A stretch of 64,000 nt of DNA from assembly GCF_036898095.1 (NCBI RefSeq), contig NC_090750.1:94229412-94293411 (forward strand). The letters run 5' to 3'. Shown piece after piece: positions 20,525 to 30,465 of the stretch (positions are counted from its first letter, which is position 1; each line of letters opens with the position of its first letter). Position numbers and translations under genes: made by a program. The DNA is from Palaemon carinicauda. Its lineage: Eukaryota; Arthropoda; Malacostraca; Decapoda; Palaemonidae. The notes beneath the pieces are model-generated. The model was not told the origin of the DNA. It saw nothing but the letters and a program-made list of their open reading frames with translations, and did no database searches.

Positions 20525-20613
20525 CATGATTATCGGGTAAGTATATTCAAAAATTTATTTTACTAATAAAAATAACATTTTTCAATATTAAACTTACCCG
20601 ATAATCATGTAGC
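20525..20613 (+). repeat. Internal complementary region (ICR) of element D
   Basis: Joined reverse complements of the left end (ATTATCGGGTAAGTATATTC and the AT-rich run) and the right end (TTTCAATATTAAACTTACCC), meeting at ATT (20577-20579). It has the same structure as in element C. Confidence 0.85.
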
Positions 20614-21015
20614 TGATTCACACCCAGGGGGGTGGGTGAAAACCAGTGTACAAGATTAAAGGATAGCTAAGTATCCCGTATTTCATATAATCAGTTATCT
20701 CAAAATAACAATGAAATAATAAGTACCTGGTAAGGAAGTCGACTTGAACCGTTACTCTGCCTTTTTTTTAAGTTCGTCTTCCTTACTGAGCGCAGCGTTC
20801 CTCTTAGGAGGCTGAATCAACTCTAAGGTGCTAAAGTATATAGGGCTGCAACCCCTACTAAAGGACCTCTACACAACCTCTAACCCAGGCGCTTCTCAAG
20901 AATGAATTGACCACCCGCCAAATCAAAAGGATGCGGAAGGCTTCTTAGCCTACCGTAACAACCATAAAAACAACAATAAAAGCATTCAAGAGAAAGGTTA
21001 AAAAAGGTTATGGGA
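20614..21015 (-). other. 3' non-coding region of element D
   Basis: Matches 13451-13844 of element C with scattered substitutions. It has no open frame and no recognisable RNA. Confidence 0.5.
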
Positions 21016-22188
21016 TTAAGGGAATGTAGTGGCTGAGCCCTCACCTACTACTGCACTCGCTGCTACGAATGGTCCCAGGGTGTAGCAGTTCTCGTAAAGA
21101 GACTGGACATCTTTAAGATAAAATGATGCAAACACTGACTTGCTCCTCCAATAGGTTGCATCCATTTTGCTCTGCAGAGAACGGTTTTTATTAAAGGCCA
21201 TCGAAGTAGCTACGGCTCTCACTTCGTGGGTCCTTACCTTCAGCAAAGCAAGGTCTTCCTCCTTTAAGTGAGAATGGGCTTCTCTAATCAGAAGCCTTAT
21301 ATAATACGAAACCCCGTTTTTGGACATGGGCCTCGAAGGTTTCTTGATTGCACACCATAAGGCTTCTGACTGTCCTCGAATAGGTTTTGACCTATTAAGA
21401 TAATATTTCAGAGCTCTGACAGGGCAAAGAACTCTTTCTAGCTCGTTACCTACCATGTTGGAGAGGCTAGGTATTTCAAACGATCTAGGCCAAGGATGTG
21501 AAGGAAGTTCATTCTTAGCTAAGAATCCGAGCTGTAAAGAACATGTTGCGGATTCGGATGTGAACCCAATGTTCTTGCTGAAGGCATGAACCTCACTGAC
21601 TCTTTTAGCTGTTGCAAGGCAGACGAGAAAAAGAGTCTTGAGGGTAAGGTCCTTGAAGGAAGCTGACTGGAGAGGTTCGAACCTAGGTGACATAAGGAAC
21701 CTTAAGACTACGTCTAGATTCCAGCCTGGAGTGGGTAGACGACGTTCTTTAGAAGTCTCAAAAGACTTAAGGATGTCTTGAAGGTCCTTGTTGGAAGAAA
21801 GGTCCAAACCTCTGTGGCGGAGAACTGAAGCCAACATACTCCTGTACCCTTTAATCGTAGGAGCTGAAAGGGATCTCTCATTCCTAAGATGTAATAGGAA
21901 GTCAGCTATTTGGGTCACAGAGGTATTGGTAGAGGAAACTGCATTGGCTCTACACCAGCTCCGGAAGACTTCCCACTTGGATTGGTAGACTCTACGAGTG
22001 GATACCCTCCTTGCTCTGGCAATCGCACTGGCTGCCTCCTTCGAAAAGCCTCTAGCTCTAGCGAATCTTTCGACAGTCTGAAGGCAGTCAGCCGAAGAGC
22101 GAGGAGGTTTGGGTGCAACCTGTCTACGTGAGGTTGACGTAGAAGGTCCACTCTTAGAGAGAGAGTCCTGGGGACGTCGACCAGCCAT
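21016..22188 (-). CDS. DIRS element D tyrosine recombinase
   Basis: A 390-residue tyrosine recombinase read from the ATG at 22188, the position shared with element C. It has an N-terminal basic Ser/Pro segment, a SAM-like core-binding domain (about residues 60-130; VYQSKWEVFRSWCR, IADFLLHLRNERSLS) and a catalytic domain with Arg196 (AKRVSEVHA), His321 and Arg324 (THEVRAVATS), Trp347 (YWRSKSVF) and nucleophile Tyr357 (SFYLKD). The frame is open upstream to 23883, giving a 955-codon run, but those extra codons overlap the polymerase gene out of frame. The overlap with the end of the polymerase is 274 bases. The protein should act on the circular intermediate. Confidence 0.92.
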   Translation of the reverse strand: MAGRRPQDSLSKSGPSTSTSRRQVAPKPPRSSADCLQTVERFARARGFSKEAASAIARARRVSTRRVYQSKWEVFRSWCRANAVSSTNTSVTQIADFLLHLRNERSLSAPTIKGYRSMLASVLRHRGLDLSSNKDLQDILKSFETSKERRLPTPGWNLDVVLRFLMSPRFEPLQSASFKDLTLKTLFLVCLATAKRVSEVHAFSKNIGFTSESATCSLQLGFLAKNELPSHPWPRSFEIPSLSNMVGNELERVLCPVRALKYYLNRSKPIRGQSEALWCAIKKPSRPMSKNGVSYYIRLLIREAHSHLKEEDLALLKVRTHEVRAVATSMAFNKNRSLQSKMDATYWRSKSVFASFYLKDVQSLYENCYTLGPFVAASAVVGEGSATTFP

Positions 22189-23980
22189 TGTAGTACCTCT
22201 GTGAACCATTCTCTTGCAGGCCAAAGGGGAGCAACCAGCGTCAGCCGTGTCCCTTCGTGCGAGATGAACTTCTGAAGGACTTTGTTTATGATCTTGAACG
22301 GTGGGAATGCGTAAAGGTCGAGATGGGACCAGTTCAGCAGGAAAGCATCCACATGAACTGCTGCTGGGTCTGGAACTGGGGAACAGTACAAAGGAAGTCT
22401 CTTGGTCATGGAGGTGGCAAACAGATCTATTGTCGGCTGACCCCACAAGGTCCAAAGTCTGTTGCACACGCTCTTGTGGAGGGTCCATTCCGTGGGGATG
22501 ACCTGATCCCTTCTGCTTAGGCGATCTGCTGAGACGTTCATGTTGCCCTGAATGAACCTCGTAACAAGGGTGAGGTTTAGACCTCTTGACCAAATGAGGA
22601 GGTCCCTTGCTATCTCGTATAGGCTCCTCGAATGGGTCCCTCCTTGCTTGGAGATGTAAGCCAAGGCTGTGGTGTTGTCGGAGTTCACCTCCACCACCTT
22701 GCCTAGCAGGAGGGACTTGAAGTTCAATAGGGCTAAATGAACTGCTAGTAGCTCCTTGCAGTTGATGTGGAGTGTTACCTGTTCCTCGTTCCACGTTCCC
22801 GAGCACTCCCGTCCGTTCAAGGTCGCGCCCCAGCCCGAGTCCGATGCATCCGAGAAGAGATGAAGATTGGGGGTCTGAATCGCCAACGATAGGCCCTCCC
22901 TGAGAAGGAGATTGGTCTTCCACCACAAGAGAGTGGTCTTCATCTCTTTGGTGACTGGGATAGAGACTGCTTCGAGAGTCAAACCCTTGTCCCAATGAGC
23001 TGCTAGATGGAATTGAAGAGGGCGGAGGTGGAGTCTCCCTAGCTCGACGAACAGGGCCAACGATGAAAGGGTCCCTGTGAGACTCATCCACTGTCTCACC
23101 GAGCAACTGCTCCTCTTCAGCATGCTCAGGATGCAATCTAGGGCTTGGCTTATCCTTGGGGCCGATGGAAAAGCCCGAAAATCCTGACTCCGAATCTCCA
23201 TTCCCAGGTACACAATGGATTGGGAGGGAATGAGCTGGGACTTTTCTAGATTGACTAACAGACCCAGTTCTTTGATCAAGTCCAAAGTCCAGTTGAGACT
23301 CTCCAGACAGCGACGACTCGTGGAGGCTCTCAACAGCCAGTCGTCTAAATAAAGGGAGGCTCTGATGTCCGATAAGTGGAGGAATTTTGCTATATTCCTC
23401 ATCAGATGCGTAAACACCATAGGAGCTGTGCTTAGGCCAAAACACAGGGCTTGGAATTGGTAGACAACCTTTCCAAAAACGAATCTCAGGAAAGGTTGGG
23501 AGTCTGGATGAAAAGGAACGTGAAAGTAAGCATCTTTCAGGTCCAACGAGACCATCCAGTCCTCCTGCCTGACCGCTGCTAGGACCGACTTCGTCGTCTC
23601 CATCGTGAACGTCTGCTTGGTGACATAAGCATTGAGCGCGCTGACGTCCAGCACCGGTCTCCAACCTCCTGTCTTCTTGGCCACCAGAAAGAGACGGTTG
23701 TAGAAGCCCGGGGATTGATGGTCCCGGACTATAACCACTGCCTTCTTCTGTAACAGGAGCGACACCTCCTTGTGCAACGCTAGCCTCTTGTCCTTTTCTT
23801 TGTAGTTGGGAGAGAGGTTGATGGGAGATGTGGTCAGAGGGGGTTTGCGGCAGAAAGGAATCCTGTAACCCTCCCTCAGCCAACTGACAGACTGGGCGTC
23901 TGCACCTCTCTTTTCCCAGGCTTGCCAGAAGATCTTGAGTCTGGCTCCTACTGCTGTCTGGAGAGGAGGAGAGTCAGTTT
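21915..23980 (-). CDS. DIRS element D reverse transcriptase / RNase H / Dam-like polyprotein
   Basis: The frame ends at 21915 and is open upstream past 23777 to the ORF1 overlap; the true start is not clear, and no ATG near 23777 decides it. Counting from 23777, the domains are: reverse transcriptase, residues 1-250, with Asp79 (SLDLKDAYF) and YLDD at 143-146; RNase H, residues 305-425, with the catalytic set Asp310, Glu342, Asp367, Asp418; and a Dam-like domain, residues 445-540, with DLFA at 451-454 and YAFPPF at 489-494, as usual in DIRS elements. Every catalytic residue of the polymerase and RNase H is present. It makes the cDNA of the element. Confidence 0.9.
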
Positions 23981-24007
23981 TTGCCTTTAGAAGTCTTGGA
24001 ACCTTTC

Positions 24008-26665
24008 CTAGACTTGCTCCTGGAAGTCTGGACGGGAGCTTCCTCGGCTGGGGGCTCTACCACGAAAGGGCGGAATAAACCTCGTAGCAGGAGTATCAGC
24101 CACTGGGGTGCGATAAGTCCTGGGGACTGAGGTAGCAACCTTAGTCTTACGAGCTGATGAGGCCACAAGATCATGGGTGTCCTTTTGTATCAGGGCCGCA
24201 GACAAGTCCTTAACAAGCTCTTCAGGAAACAGGAACTTAGAGAGCGGAGCGAAAAGGAGTTGAGACCTTTGACAAGGTGTGATGCTGGAGGAAAGGAAGG
24301 AACAAAGCTGCTCCCTTTTCTTAAGCACTCCTGACACAAACATTGAAGCAAGCTCGCCAGATCCATCCCTAATAGCCTTATCCATGCAGGACATTAAGAG
24401 CATGGCTGAGTCCTTGTCCGCAGGGGAGGTCTTCTTGCTAAGGGCCCCCAGGCACCAGTCTAGGAAATTGAACATCTCAAAGGCTCTAAATACACCCTTT
24501 AGGAAGTGATCTAGATCGGAGAAGGTCCAGCAAACCTTAGAGCGCCTCATTGCTGTTCTACGAGGAGAGTCTACCAAACTTGAGAAGTCAGCCTGGGCAG
24601 AGGTAGGTACTCCCAAGCCTGGTTCCTCTCCTGTGGCATACCAAACGCCCGCTTTAGAAGTGAGCTTAGTCGGAGGAAACATAAAGGAAGTCTTTCCTAG
24701 TTGCTGCTTAGACTGCAACCACTCCCCTAAAATTCTTAACGCTCTCTTAGAGGACCTTGCAAAGACGAGCTTAGTATAAGATGACTTGGCTGGCTGCATG
24801 CCCAGCGAAAACTCAGATGGCGGAGAGCGGGGGGTAGCAGAGACAAAATGGTCTGGGTATACCTCTCTGAAAAGAGCCAAGACCTTACGAAAGTCAATAG
24901 GAGGCGGAGAAGACTTGGATTCATCCACGTCTGATGAGGGATCCAGGTGTGCAGCCTCATCATCAGAAACCTCATCACCAGAGTGTAGCGAAGTGAGAGG
25001 TAAGGTATGCTGAACAGCAGAATCTGCACGAGCGGGAGCAAAAACGCTTGTGGTTTCATCCTCAAGTCTCTGTTGAGGCAACACCTGAGGCTCAGGCTGC
25101 AAAGGCTGGTCAAAAGAAGTAGCAGAAGGTAGGCGCATGGGTGGAGGAGGTTGACTCCTGGCATGAGTGTCTTGACTCAAGAGTTGCGCTTGCTGTAAGG
25201 TTGGTGGATGCGCAGTAGCAGGTTCCTGAGGAACGAGTTGAGGTTCCTGAGGTGTGAGCTGCGAGCGTTGAGGTAGTGGCTGCGCAGAACGCAGTAATTG
25301 TCTTGCGAGTTGAGGTTCCTGAGGCGCAAGGCTAAGGTGTTGAGGCTCTCGCTTTGAGGAGGGTTGAGGTCGCTGCAGCGAGAGCTGAGGAGTCTGCCTC
25401 ATGGATGGGAGAGGTTGTTGTACCTCAAGAGAGTGTTGCCTCACTGGTGGAACCGCAAGTGGAAGCGGAGGAAGTAAGGTATAAGCTTCCTGTTCCCATT
25501 GCTGAGGTTGCCTTAAGGAAGGCGGAGGTAGCTGCACACCACTGGAAACTGGCAACTCAGTACGTGGTAAGGTATCCTGAGGAGCCTCAACATCGTACGC
25601 CTGGCAGACAGGACTGCGGTTAGGCGGAGCGATCGCAGGAGGAGGTGTAACCTTCTCAGCCTGACACTCACGCATCAAGACCGCAAGTTGTGACTGCATG
25701 GACTGCAGTAGAGTCAACTTGGGGTCGGCAGACACTAAGGTCTGCTGAGGCAAAGCCTTAACAGAAGAGATCTGTTGCGGCAGCACCTTACTCCTCTTAG
25801 GAGGTGTGCATTCAACTGATGACTGCGGCGAGTCAGAGCTGATCCAATGACTGCAGCCAGGTTGTAGAGCTCTTGAGGTCTGGACTCTGCGTTTGAGCGG
25901 TCTTGAGACCTGAGTCCAACGTTTCCTCCCTGACAATTCTTCAGCAGACGAGTAAAAGACGGGCTCAATCGTCTGCGGGTGGGAGTGACGGTCTCTGGAA
26001 GACACGCCCGCAACCACCGAGGATACTTCTGTGCGCCGATCAAGGCCTGCCGAACCCTTTTGCCCTTCGACATTGCTTCTCCCCTGGGCTTGGGAGCTTG
26101 CAAGAGGTCCCGGACTGGGAGGACGACTGGCACGCACAGAAGTACCCTCACGCACCACACTGACACTGACACTAGCACTTGGCACTGCACTGACACTAGC
26201 ACTCGTCACAGCACTGGCACTATTACCACCCACTGCACTCTTGACCTTAAGTTCCTTGACTTCGGCCATAAGAGACTTATGATCACTAACCACCGACTCC
26301 ACTTTGTCACCTAAAGCCTGAATGGCACGCAAAACAACAGACATATCAGGTTGAGGGCAAATAGTAGGTTCGGGGGTAGCCACTACAGGGGGAGGAAAAG
26401 GTAGGGGATCATGAGGTGAGGAAAAAAGTGAAGAGCGAGAAGAACTCCTCCTAACTCTCTCTCTCTCTAACTTGGTTGAATACTTAAGAAATCGGACAAA
26501 ATCAAGTTCCGAAAGTCCGGCGCATTCCTCACATCGATCTTCCAACTGACAGGGTCTTTCCCTACAGTCAGAACAAGCGGTGTGAGGATCTACCGAGGCC
26601 TTCGGAATACGCCTATTACAAGACCTACATCGTCTATGGGGTGGGGCTTGTGAAATGTCAGACAT
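24008..26665 (-). CDS. DIRS element D gag-like ORF1
   Basis: 885 residues from the ATG at 26665. The N-terminal cysteine cluster is the same as in C (C13, C16, H28, C31, C34, C39, C45, C48). A Ser/Arg-rich stretch and a coiled-coil-like stretch follow. The Pro/Gln-rich middle is strongly diverged from C: it lacks C's ten-residue duplication and is Gln-richer, whereas both flanks are well conserved. The conserved capsid-like block (CWTFSDLDHFLKGVFRAFEM to LFPEELVKDLSAALI) and RG-rich tail follow. A 2-base deletion near 24025 relative to C ends the protein early with DFQEQV instead of the Lys-rich tail. Confidence 0.75.
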   Translation of the reverse strand: MSDISQAPPHRRCRSCNRRIPKASVDPHTACSDCRERPCQLEDRCEECAGLSELDFVRFLKYSTKLERERVRRSSSRSSLFSSPHDPLPFPPPVVATPEPTICPQPDMSVVLRAIQALGDKVESVVSDHKSLMAEVKELKVKSAVGGNSASAVTSASVSAVPSASVSVSVVREGTSVRASRPPSPGPLASSQAQGRSNVEGQKGSAGLDRRTEVSSVVAGVSSRDRHSHPQTIEPVFYSSAEELSGRKRWTQVSRPLKRRVQTSRALQPGCSHWISSDSPQSSVECTPPKRSKVLPQQISSVKALPQQTLVSADPKLTLLQSMQSQLAVLMRECQAEKVTPPPAIAPPNRSPVCQAYDVEAPQDTLPRTELPVSSGVQLPPPSLRQPQQWEQEAYTLLPPLPLAVPPVRQHSLEVQQPLPSMRQTPQLSLQRPQPSSKREPQHLSLAPQEPQLARQLLRSAQPLPQRSQLTPQEPQLVPQEPATAHPPTLQQAQLLSQDTHARSQPPPPMRLPSATSFDQPLQPEPQVLPQQRLEDETTSVFAPARADSAVQHTLPLTSLHSGDEVSDDEAAHLDPSSDVDESKSSPPPIDFRKVLALFREVYPDHFVSATPRSPPSEFSLGMQPAKSSYTKLVFARSSKRALRILGEWLQSKQQLGKTSFMFPPTKLTSKAGVWYATGEEPGLGVPTSAQADFSSLVDSPRRTAMRRSKVCWTFSDLDHFLKGVFRAFEMFNFLDWCLGALSKKTSPADKDSAMLLMSCMDKAIRDGSGELASMFVSGVLKKREQLCSFLSSSITPCQRSQLLFAPLSKFLFPEELVKDLSAALIQKDTHDLVASSARKTKVATSVPRTYRTPVADTPATRFIPPFRGRAPSRGSSRPDFQEQV

Positions 26666-26877
26666 CTTGAATCAAAGAGTTAGCCAAGTGGGGATTCCAA
26701 ATCAAGCAAAAAGATCGTTAACCATTAATCAGAACTAAATAATAGCTATCTAAGCTAATATAGAAGTTTTCCAGTAAAGCGACAGCCGAAATCTGAGAGA
26801 AATACTTCACCAAAAGCCGTGAAAATACTCCAAGATCATAAGCGTATCCCAGAACGTCTTGCCGGAAGCACGACAGA

Positions 26878-27047
26878 GGAAAAATTGAGGAGGTGTCAAC
26901 AAGAAGTACTGTAGTACCTGGCCACAGGTGGCGCTGGTGAGTACACCCCCTTCTAGTATTGTGATAGCTGGCGTATCCCTCCCGTAGAATTCTGTCGGGC
27001 AACGGAGTTGACAGCTACATGATTATCGGGTAAGTTTAATATTGAAA
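26878..27047 (-). repeat. Right inverted terminal repeat of element D
   Basis: Reverse complement of 20325-20480 with the D-specific variant, then the right-specific end TAAGTTTAATATTGAAA. The leader 26666-26877 lies between the repeat and the ORF1 ATG. Confidence 0.85.
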
Positions 27048-27050
27048 AAT

Positions 27051-27115
27051 ACAAATTATCTACGAATTTGTCATTTGTTCCGTAACTGACATACAAACCA
27101 CGCTATTTAATAGGG
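27051..27115 (+). repeat. Element E ICR, right half
   Basis: Continues the ICR interrupted at 20286: ACAAATTATCTACGAATTTG completes the complement of the left end. After ATT (27073-27075), TGTTCCGTAACTGAC and CGCTATTTAATAGGGG are the complement of the right end. Confidence 0.85.
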
Positions 27116-27599
27116 GTGACTCACCCCTTAGGAAGGGTGGAAAGTCCCAGCCAGTACTGGCTTTTGGCTTTGCCCGGGGACTCAGTATCTGAGTGTGTCA
27201 GCACTCAACAATAAGGAGTCCCTGCACCTCGCTAGAACCTTGCTACGCAAGGGCTGCGGCCTACGTAAGCTGTGTGTGAAGGTATAAAGAGTGACTCGTC
27301 CTAGGAAGTAGACCTGTAGTCCTTTAGATGGAAACTTTAGGCTAGGACTCTCCCAATACCACCTCATCAGGGTATGGGGACGTGACAGTATTAGCTTAAT
27401 ACTAGGAACACAAGGAAACATGGTTTACCTGCAGTGGTTTGAGGTCAGCTGTGCAGAGAACCCAGGATGCTGCTTTCCCCAAGAGAGGGGAAGATGAAGA
27501 AAAGAATAAGGGCCAGACATACCTTTTCATCCATGCAGACTAAGACCGGGTAACAATGCCCTCAACCTTCTGCTAGTTGTCCATTAAGGAGCCTGAGGT
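27116..27599 (-). other. 3' non-coding region of element E
   Basis: This lies between the ICR and the recombinase stop. It is shared with B (7076-7555), F (45968-46404) and G (54259-54700), including CCCAATACCACCTC, GGAACACAAGGAA and GAACCCAGGATGCTGCTTTC. It has no open frame of note. Confidence 0.5.
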
Positions 27600-28650
27600 T
27601 TAGACCAGCTGTTGTGCAGCCACCACAGGGCCGATAGAAAACGTATCGAGCCTCCTGTGGGTCACGTCTTGCAGGTAGTGGGCTGTGAAGGTCGTCTGAC
27701 GCTTCCACACCCCAGCTTGAAGCACCTGCGTCACTGAGAAATTTTTCTTGAAGGCCAGGGACGTAGCTACGCCCCTGACATCATGTGCTCTAGGGCAACG
27801 TGACGGAGGAGGGTCTGGATTCAGGGACAGATGAATCACCCTACGAATCCATGCAGAGATGGTGCTCTTGGTGACCCTCCTCTTAGTCCTCCCAGTGCTC
27901 ACAAACACTGCCTGCACCTGGGGACGGACTGCAGCCGTTCTTTTGAGATATAGCCTCAGACTCCTTACTGGGCACAGTAGGAGATGGTCTGGGTCATCTG
28001 TTACAGAACGAAGACTCGAAATCTGGAAGGAGTCGAACCGAGGATCCGGCACCCCCGGATTCTGAGTCTTAGCAATAAACTCAGGGACGAATTTGAACGT
28101 TACCTCCCCCCATCCCCTTGAATGGGCGATGTCATATGAGAGACCATGAAGTTCACAGACTCGCTTGGCCGAGGCCAAAGCTAGTAGGAACACTGTCTTC
28201 CAAGTTAGGTGGCGATCTGAAGCCTGGCGTAATGGTTCGTAGGGAGGTCTCTTAAGAGACCTGAGAAATCGAACCACGTTCCATGGAGGAGGTCTCACTT
28301 CCGACTGAGGGCAGGTAAGTTCATAACTTCGTATGAGTAGGGAAAGTTCCAGCGAGGAAGAAATGTCCACTCCTTTGAGCCTGAAGGCTAGACTTAAGGC
28401 TGAGCGATAGCCTTTCACCGCCGAGACTGAAAGGCGCATTGCTTCCCGCAAATACACGAGGAACTCCGCTATTGCTGGAATAGTGGCATCGAGTGGAGAG
28501 ATACCCCTTCCACGACACCAACCACAGAAGACTTTCCACTTTGCCTGGTAGACAGATGCGGATGACTTTCGCAGATGTCCAGACATCCTAACCGCAACTT
28601 GTTGCGAAAATCCTCTTTCAGCGAGGAGATGCTGGATAGTCTCCAGGCGT
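27600..28650 (-). CDS. DIRS element E tyrosine recombinase
   Basis: A tyrosine recombinase with an intact reading frame of 328 residues from the Met at 28586. The frame continues upstream over ERGFSQQVAVR, so the true start may be near or beyond 28650, overlapping the Dam-like gene. Numbered from 28586: SAM-like domain, residues 10-90 (YQAKWKVFCGWCR); Arg142 (SAKRVCELHG); His268 and Arg271 (RAHDVRGVATS); Trp294; Tyr304 (TAHYLQD). It ends LDTFSIGPVVAAQQLV. All catalytic residues are present, so E could have supplied recombinase to deleted copies such as B, if it was expressed. Confidence 0.85.
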
Positions 28651-29440
28651 GAAGTCGTAGCGAAGCTACGGCTTTGTGGAAGATGTTGGCATGTGGTTGT
28701 CTAAGTAGCTCGTGTCGTGGAGGGAGTTTTCTCGGAAGTTCCGTTAGGAGTTGCAGAAGGTCCGGAAACAATTCCGCGTGATGCCATAGCGGAGCTATAA
28801 GGGTCATTGAAAGATTGACCGATATTCTGGTCTTGTTGAGCACCCTCCTCATCAGACAGAACGGGGGAAAGGCGTATACGTCGATGTTGTTCCACCGTTG
28901 TTGGAAGGCATCTTGCAAGAGCGCCTTGGGATCCGGGACTGGGGAGCAGTACAGCGGAAGCTTGAAGTTCAACGCTGTAGCGAATAGATCCACAGTCGGG
29001 GAACCCCACAAAGTCAGGACTTTGTTGGCTACTAGATGACACAAAGACCACTCGGTACTCACTATCTGAGACGCTCTGCTCAGACTGTCGCCGAGCACAT
29101 TCCTCTTCCCTGGAATGAAACGTGCCGATAGTGGAATCGAGTGGACTTCAGTCCATCTCAGTATCTCTACTGCGATGGGATAGCTGCTCTGAAAAGGTAC
29201 CTCCCTGCTTGTTGATGTAAGCCACTACTGTGGTGTTGTCGCTCATCACCACCACAGAGTGACCCGCCAGGTATTGTTGGAACTGTTGAAGGGCCAGGAA
29301 AACGGCCTTCATCTCTAGCAGATTTATATGGAGGCACTTTTCTGATTCTGACCACAGAATCCGGGGGGAGGACGAGAAGATCCACTCCTCTTCGTAGGTT
29401 CTCGTCTGTCACCTACCACTGGAGGTCCGTCCGTTCCGCA
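28469..29440 (-). pseudogene. DIRS element E RNase H / Dam-like domain
   Basis: The RNase H part is at about 29400-29190 (INLLEMKAVFLALQQFQQYL with the conserved Glu; VMSDNTTVVAYINKQGG with the conserved Asp). A frame change near 29190 separates it from the C-terminal RNase H motif (LGDSLSRA) and the Dam-like domain in the frame ending at 28469 (VDLFATALNFKLPLYCSPVP, VYAFPPFCLMRRVL, TLIAPLWHHAELF). The frame overlaps the recombinase by at least 118 bases. Confidence 0.75.
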
Positions 29441-29453
29441 GGTCCCATAGGGA

Positions 29454-30440
29454 TCATGATGTCCGGGGAATCGTAACCCTGATTCCACCAAGACTTAGAG
29501 TCGCCACTGGAGGAATCTCATCCTGAGGCGACCGTTGGGAACTAGACGAGCCAAAGATAAGAGGTGACCGAGGAGACGTAACCACGTTTGGGCTGGAAGT
29601 TCTTCTCGTCTGAGGAAAGGGCTTGCGACCCTCCTCAGCCTTGCTATCCTGTCGTCTGACAGGAAGGCTTTGTGGAGATTGGTGTCTATGATCATGCCTA
29701 GGTATACCAGTCTTTGAGTGGGAAGCAGAGAGGACTTCTTGAGATTTACCATGATCCCCAGATCTTGGCAAAGTCCCAGAAGTTTATCTCGGTGTCAAAG
29801 AAGGGCTGACTCCGAGTCTGCTAGGATCAGCCAGTCGTCCAGATAACGCAGGAGACGGATGCCGATCCTGTGTGTCCACGACGATATTAGGGTGAACACT
29901 CTGGTGAAAACTTGTGGTGCTGTGGAGAAACCGAAACACAGCACCTTGAACTGGTAAACCTTGTATCTAGGCTGAATCTTAAGTACTTCCTTGAAGACGG
30001 ATGGACTGGGATCTGGAAGTACGCCTCCTTCAGATCCAGAGTACACATGAAGTCTTGGGGTCTCACTGCAAGTCTGACCGTGTCTGCGGTCTCCATGCTG
30101 AACTGAGTTTGCTTGACAAACTTGTTCAGAGCCGAGAGGTCGATGACTGGTCTCCAGTCTCCTTCTTTACAAGAAAGAGTCGACTAAAGAAGCCTGGAGA
30201 CACGTCGAAGACCTCTTGGAGAGCGCCCTTCTTCAACATAGTCTCGACTTCTGCCTGAAGGGCTTGCCCCCTTGCTGATCCCATGGCAAGGGAGCTCAAC
30301 GACACTGGATCCGCTGTCAGGGGAGGTAGAGATGTTGTGAACGGGACGCGATACCCCTGACTGATTACAGAAATCGTCCAGGAATCGGCCCCGAGTTGCT
30401 GCCACCTGTTCGCGAAACTTTGTAGGCATCCCCCCACTGG
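29454..30440 (-). pseudogene. DIRS element E reverse transcriptase, frameshifted
   Basis: Pieces of reverse transcriptase in at least three frames. The fingers are at 30437-30130 (EVETMLKKGALQEV, SRLFLVKK), where a small deletion removes the GGWRPVID block. Motif A is at about 30055-30010 (CTLDLKEAYFQIPVHPSS). The FGFSTAPQVFTRVFTL and RLLRYLDDWLILADS motifs (YLDD present) lie in the frame ending at 29795. The thumb-like part is at 29752-29495. The domain identity is certain; the gene is dead. Confidence 0.8.
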
Positions 30441-30465
30441 TGAACATGCAGGGGGACTGCCAATC

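Larger units (their letters stand above)
20287..27047 (-). mobile_element. DIRS retrotransposon D, best preserved copy
   Basis: A unit of about 6.76 kb, flanked on both sides by AAT (20284-20286 and 27048-27050) and lying inside the ICR of element E. It has inverted terminal repeats, its own ICR and three overlapping minus-strand genes. The polymerase and recombinase are fully open with all catalytic residues. The only lesion I see relative to C is a 2-base deletion near 24025-24030, which changes the last residues of ORF1 and the ORF1/polymerase overlap. Of all copies here it is the best candidate for recent activity. Confidence 0.92.
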
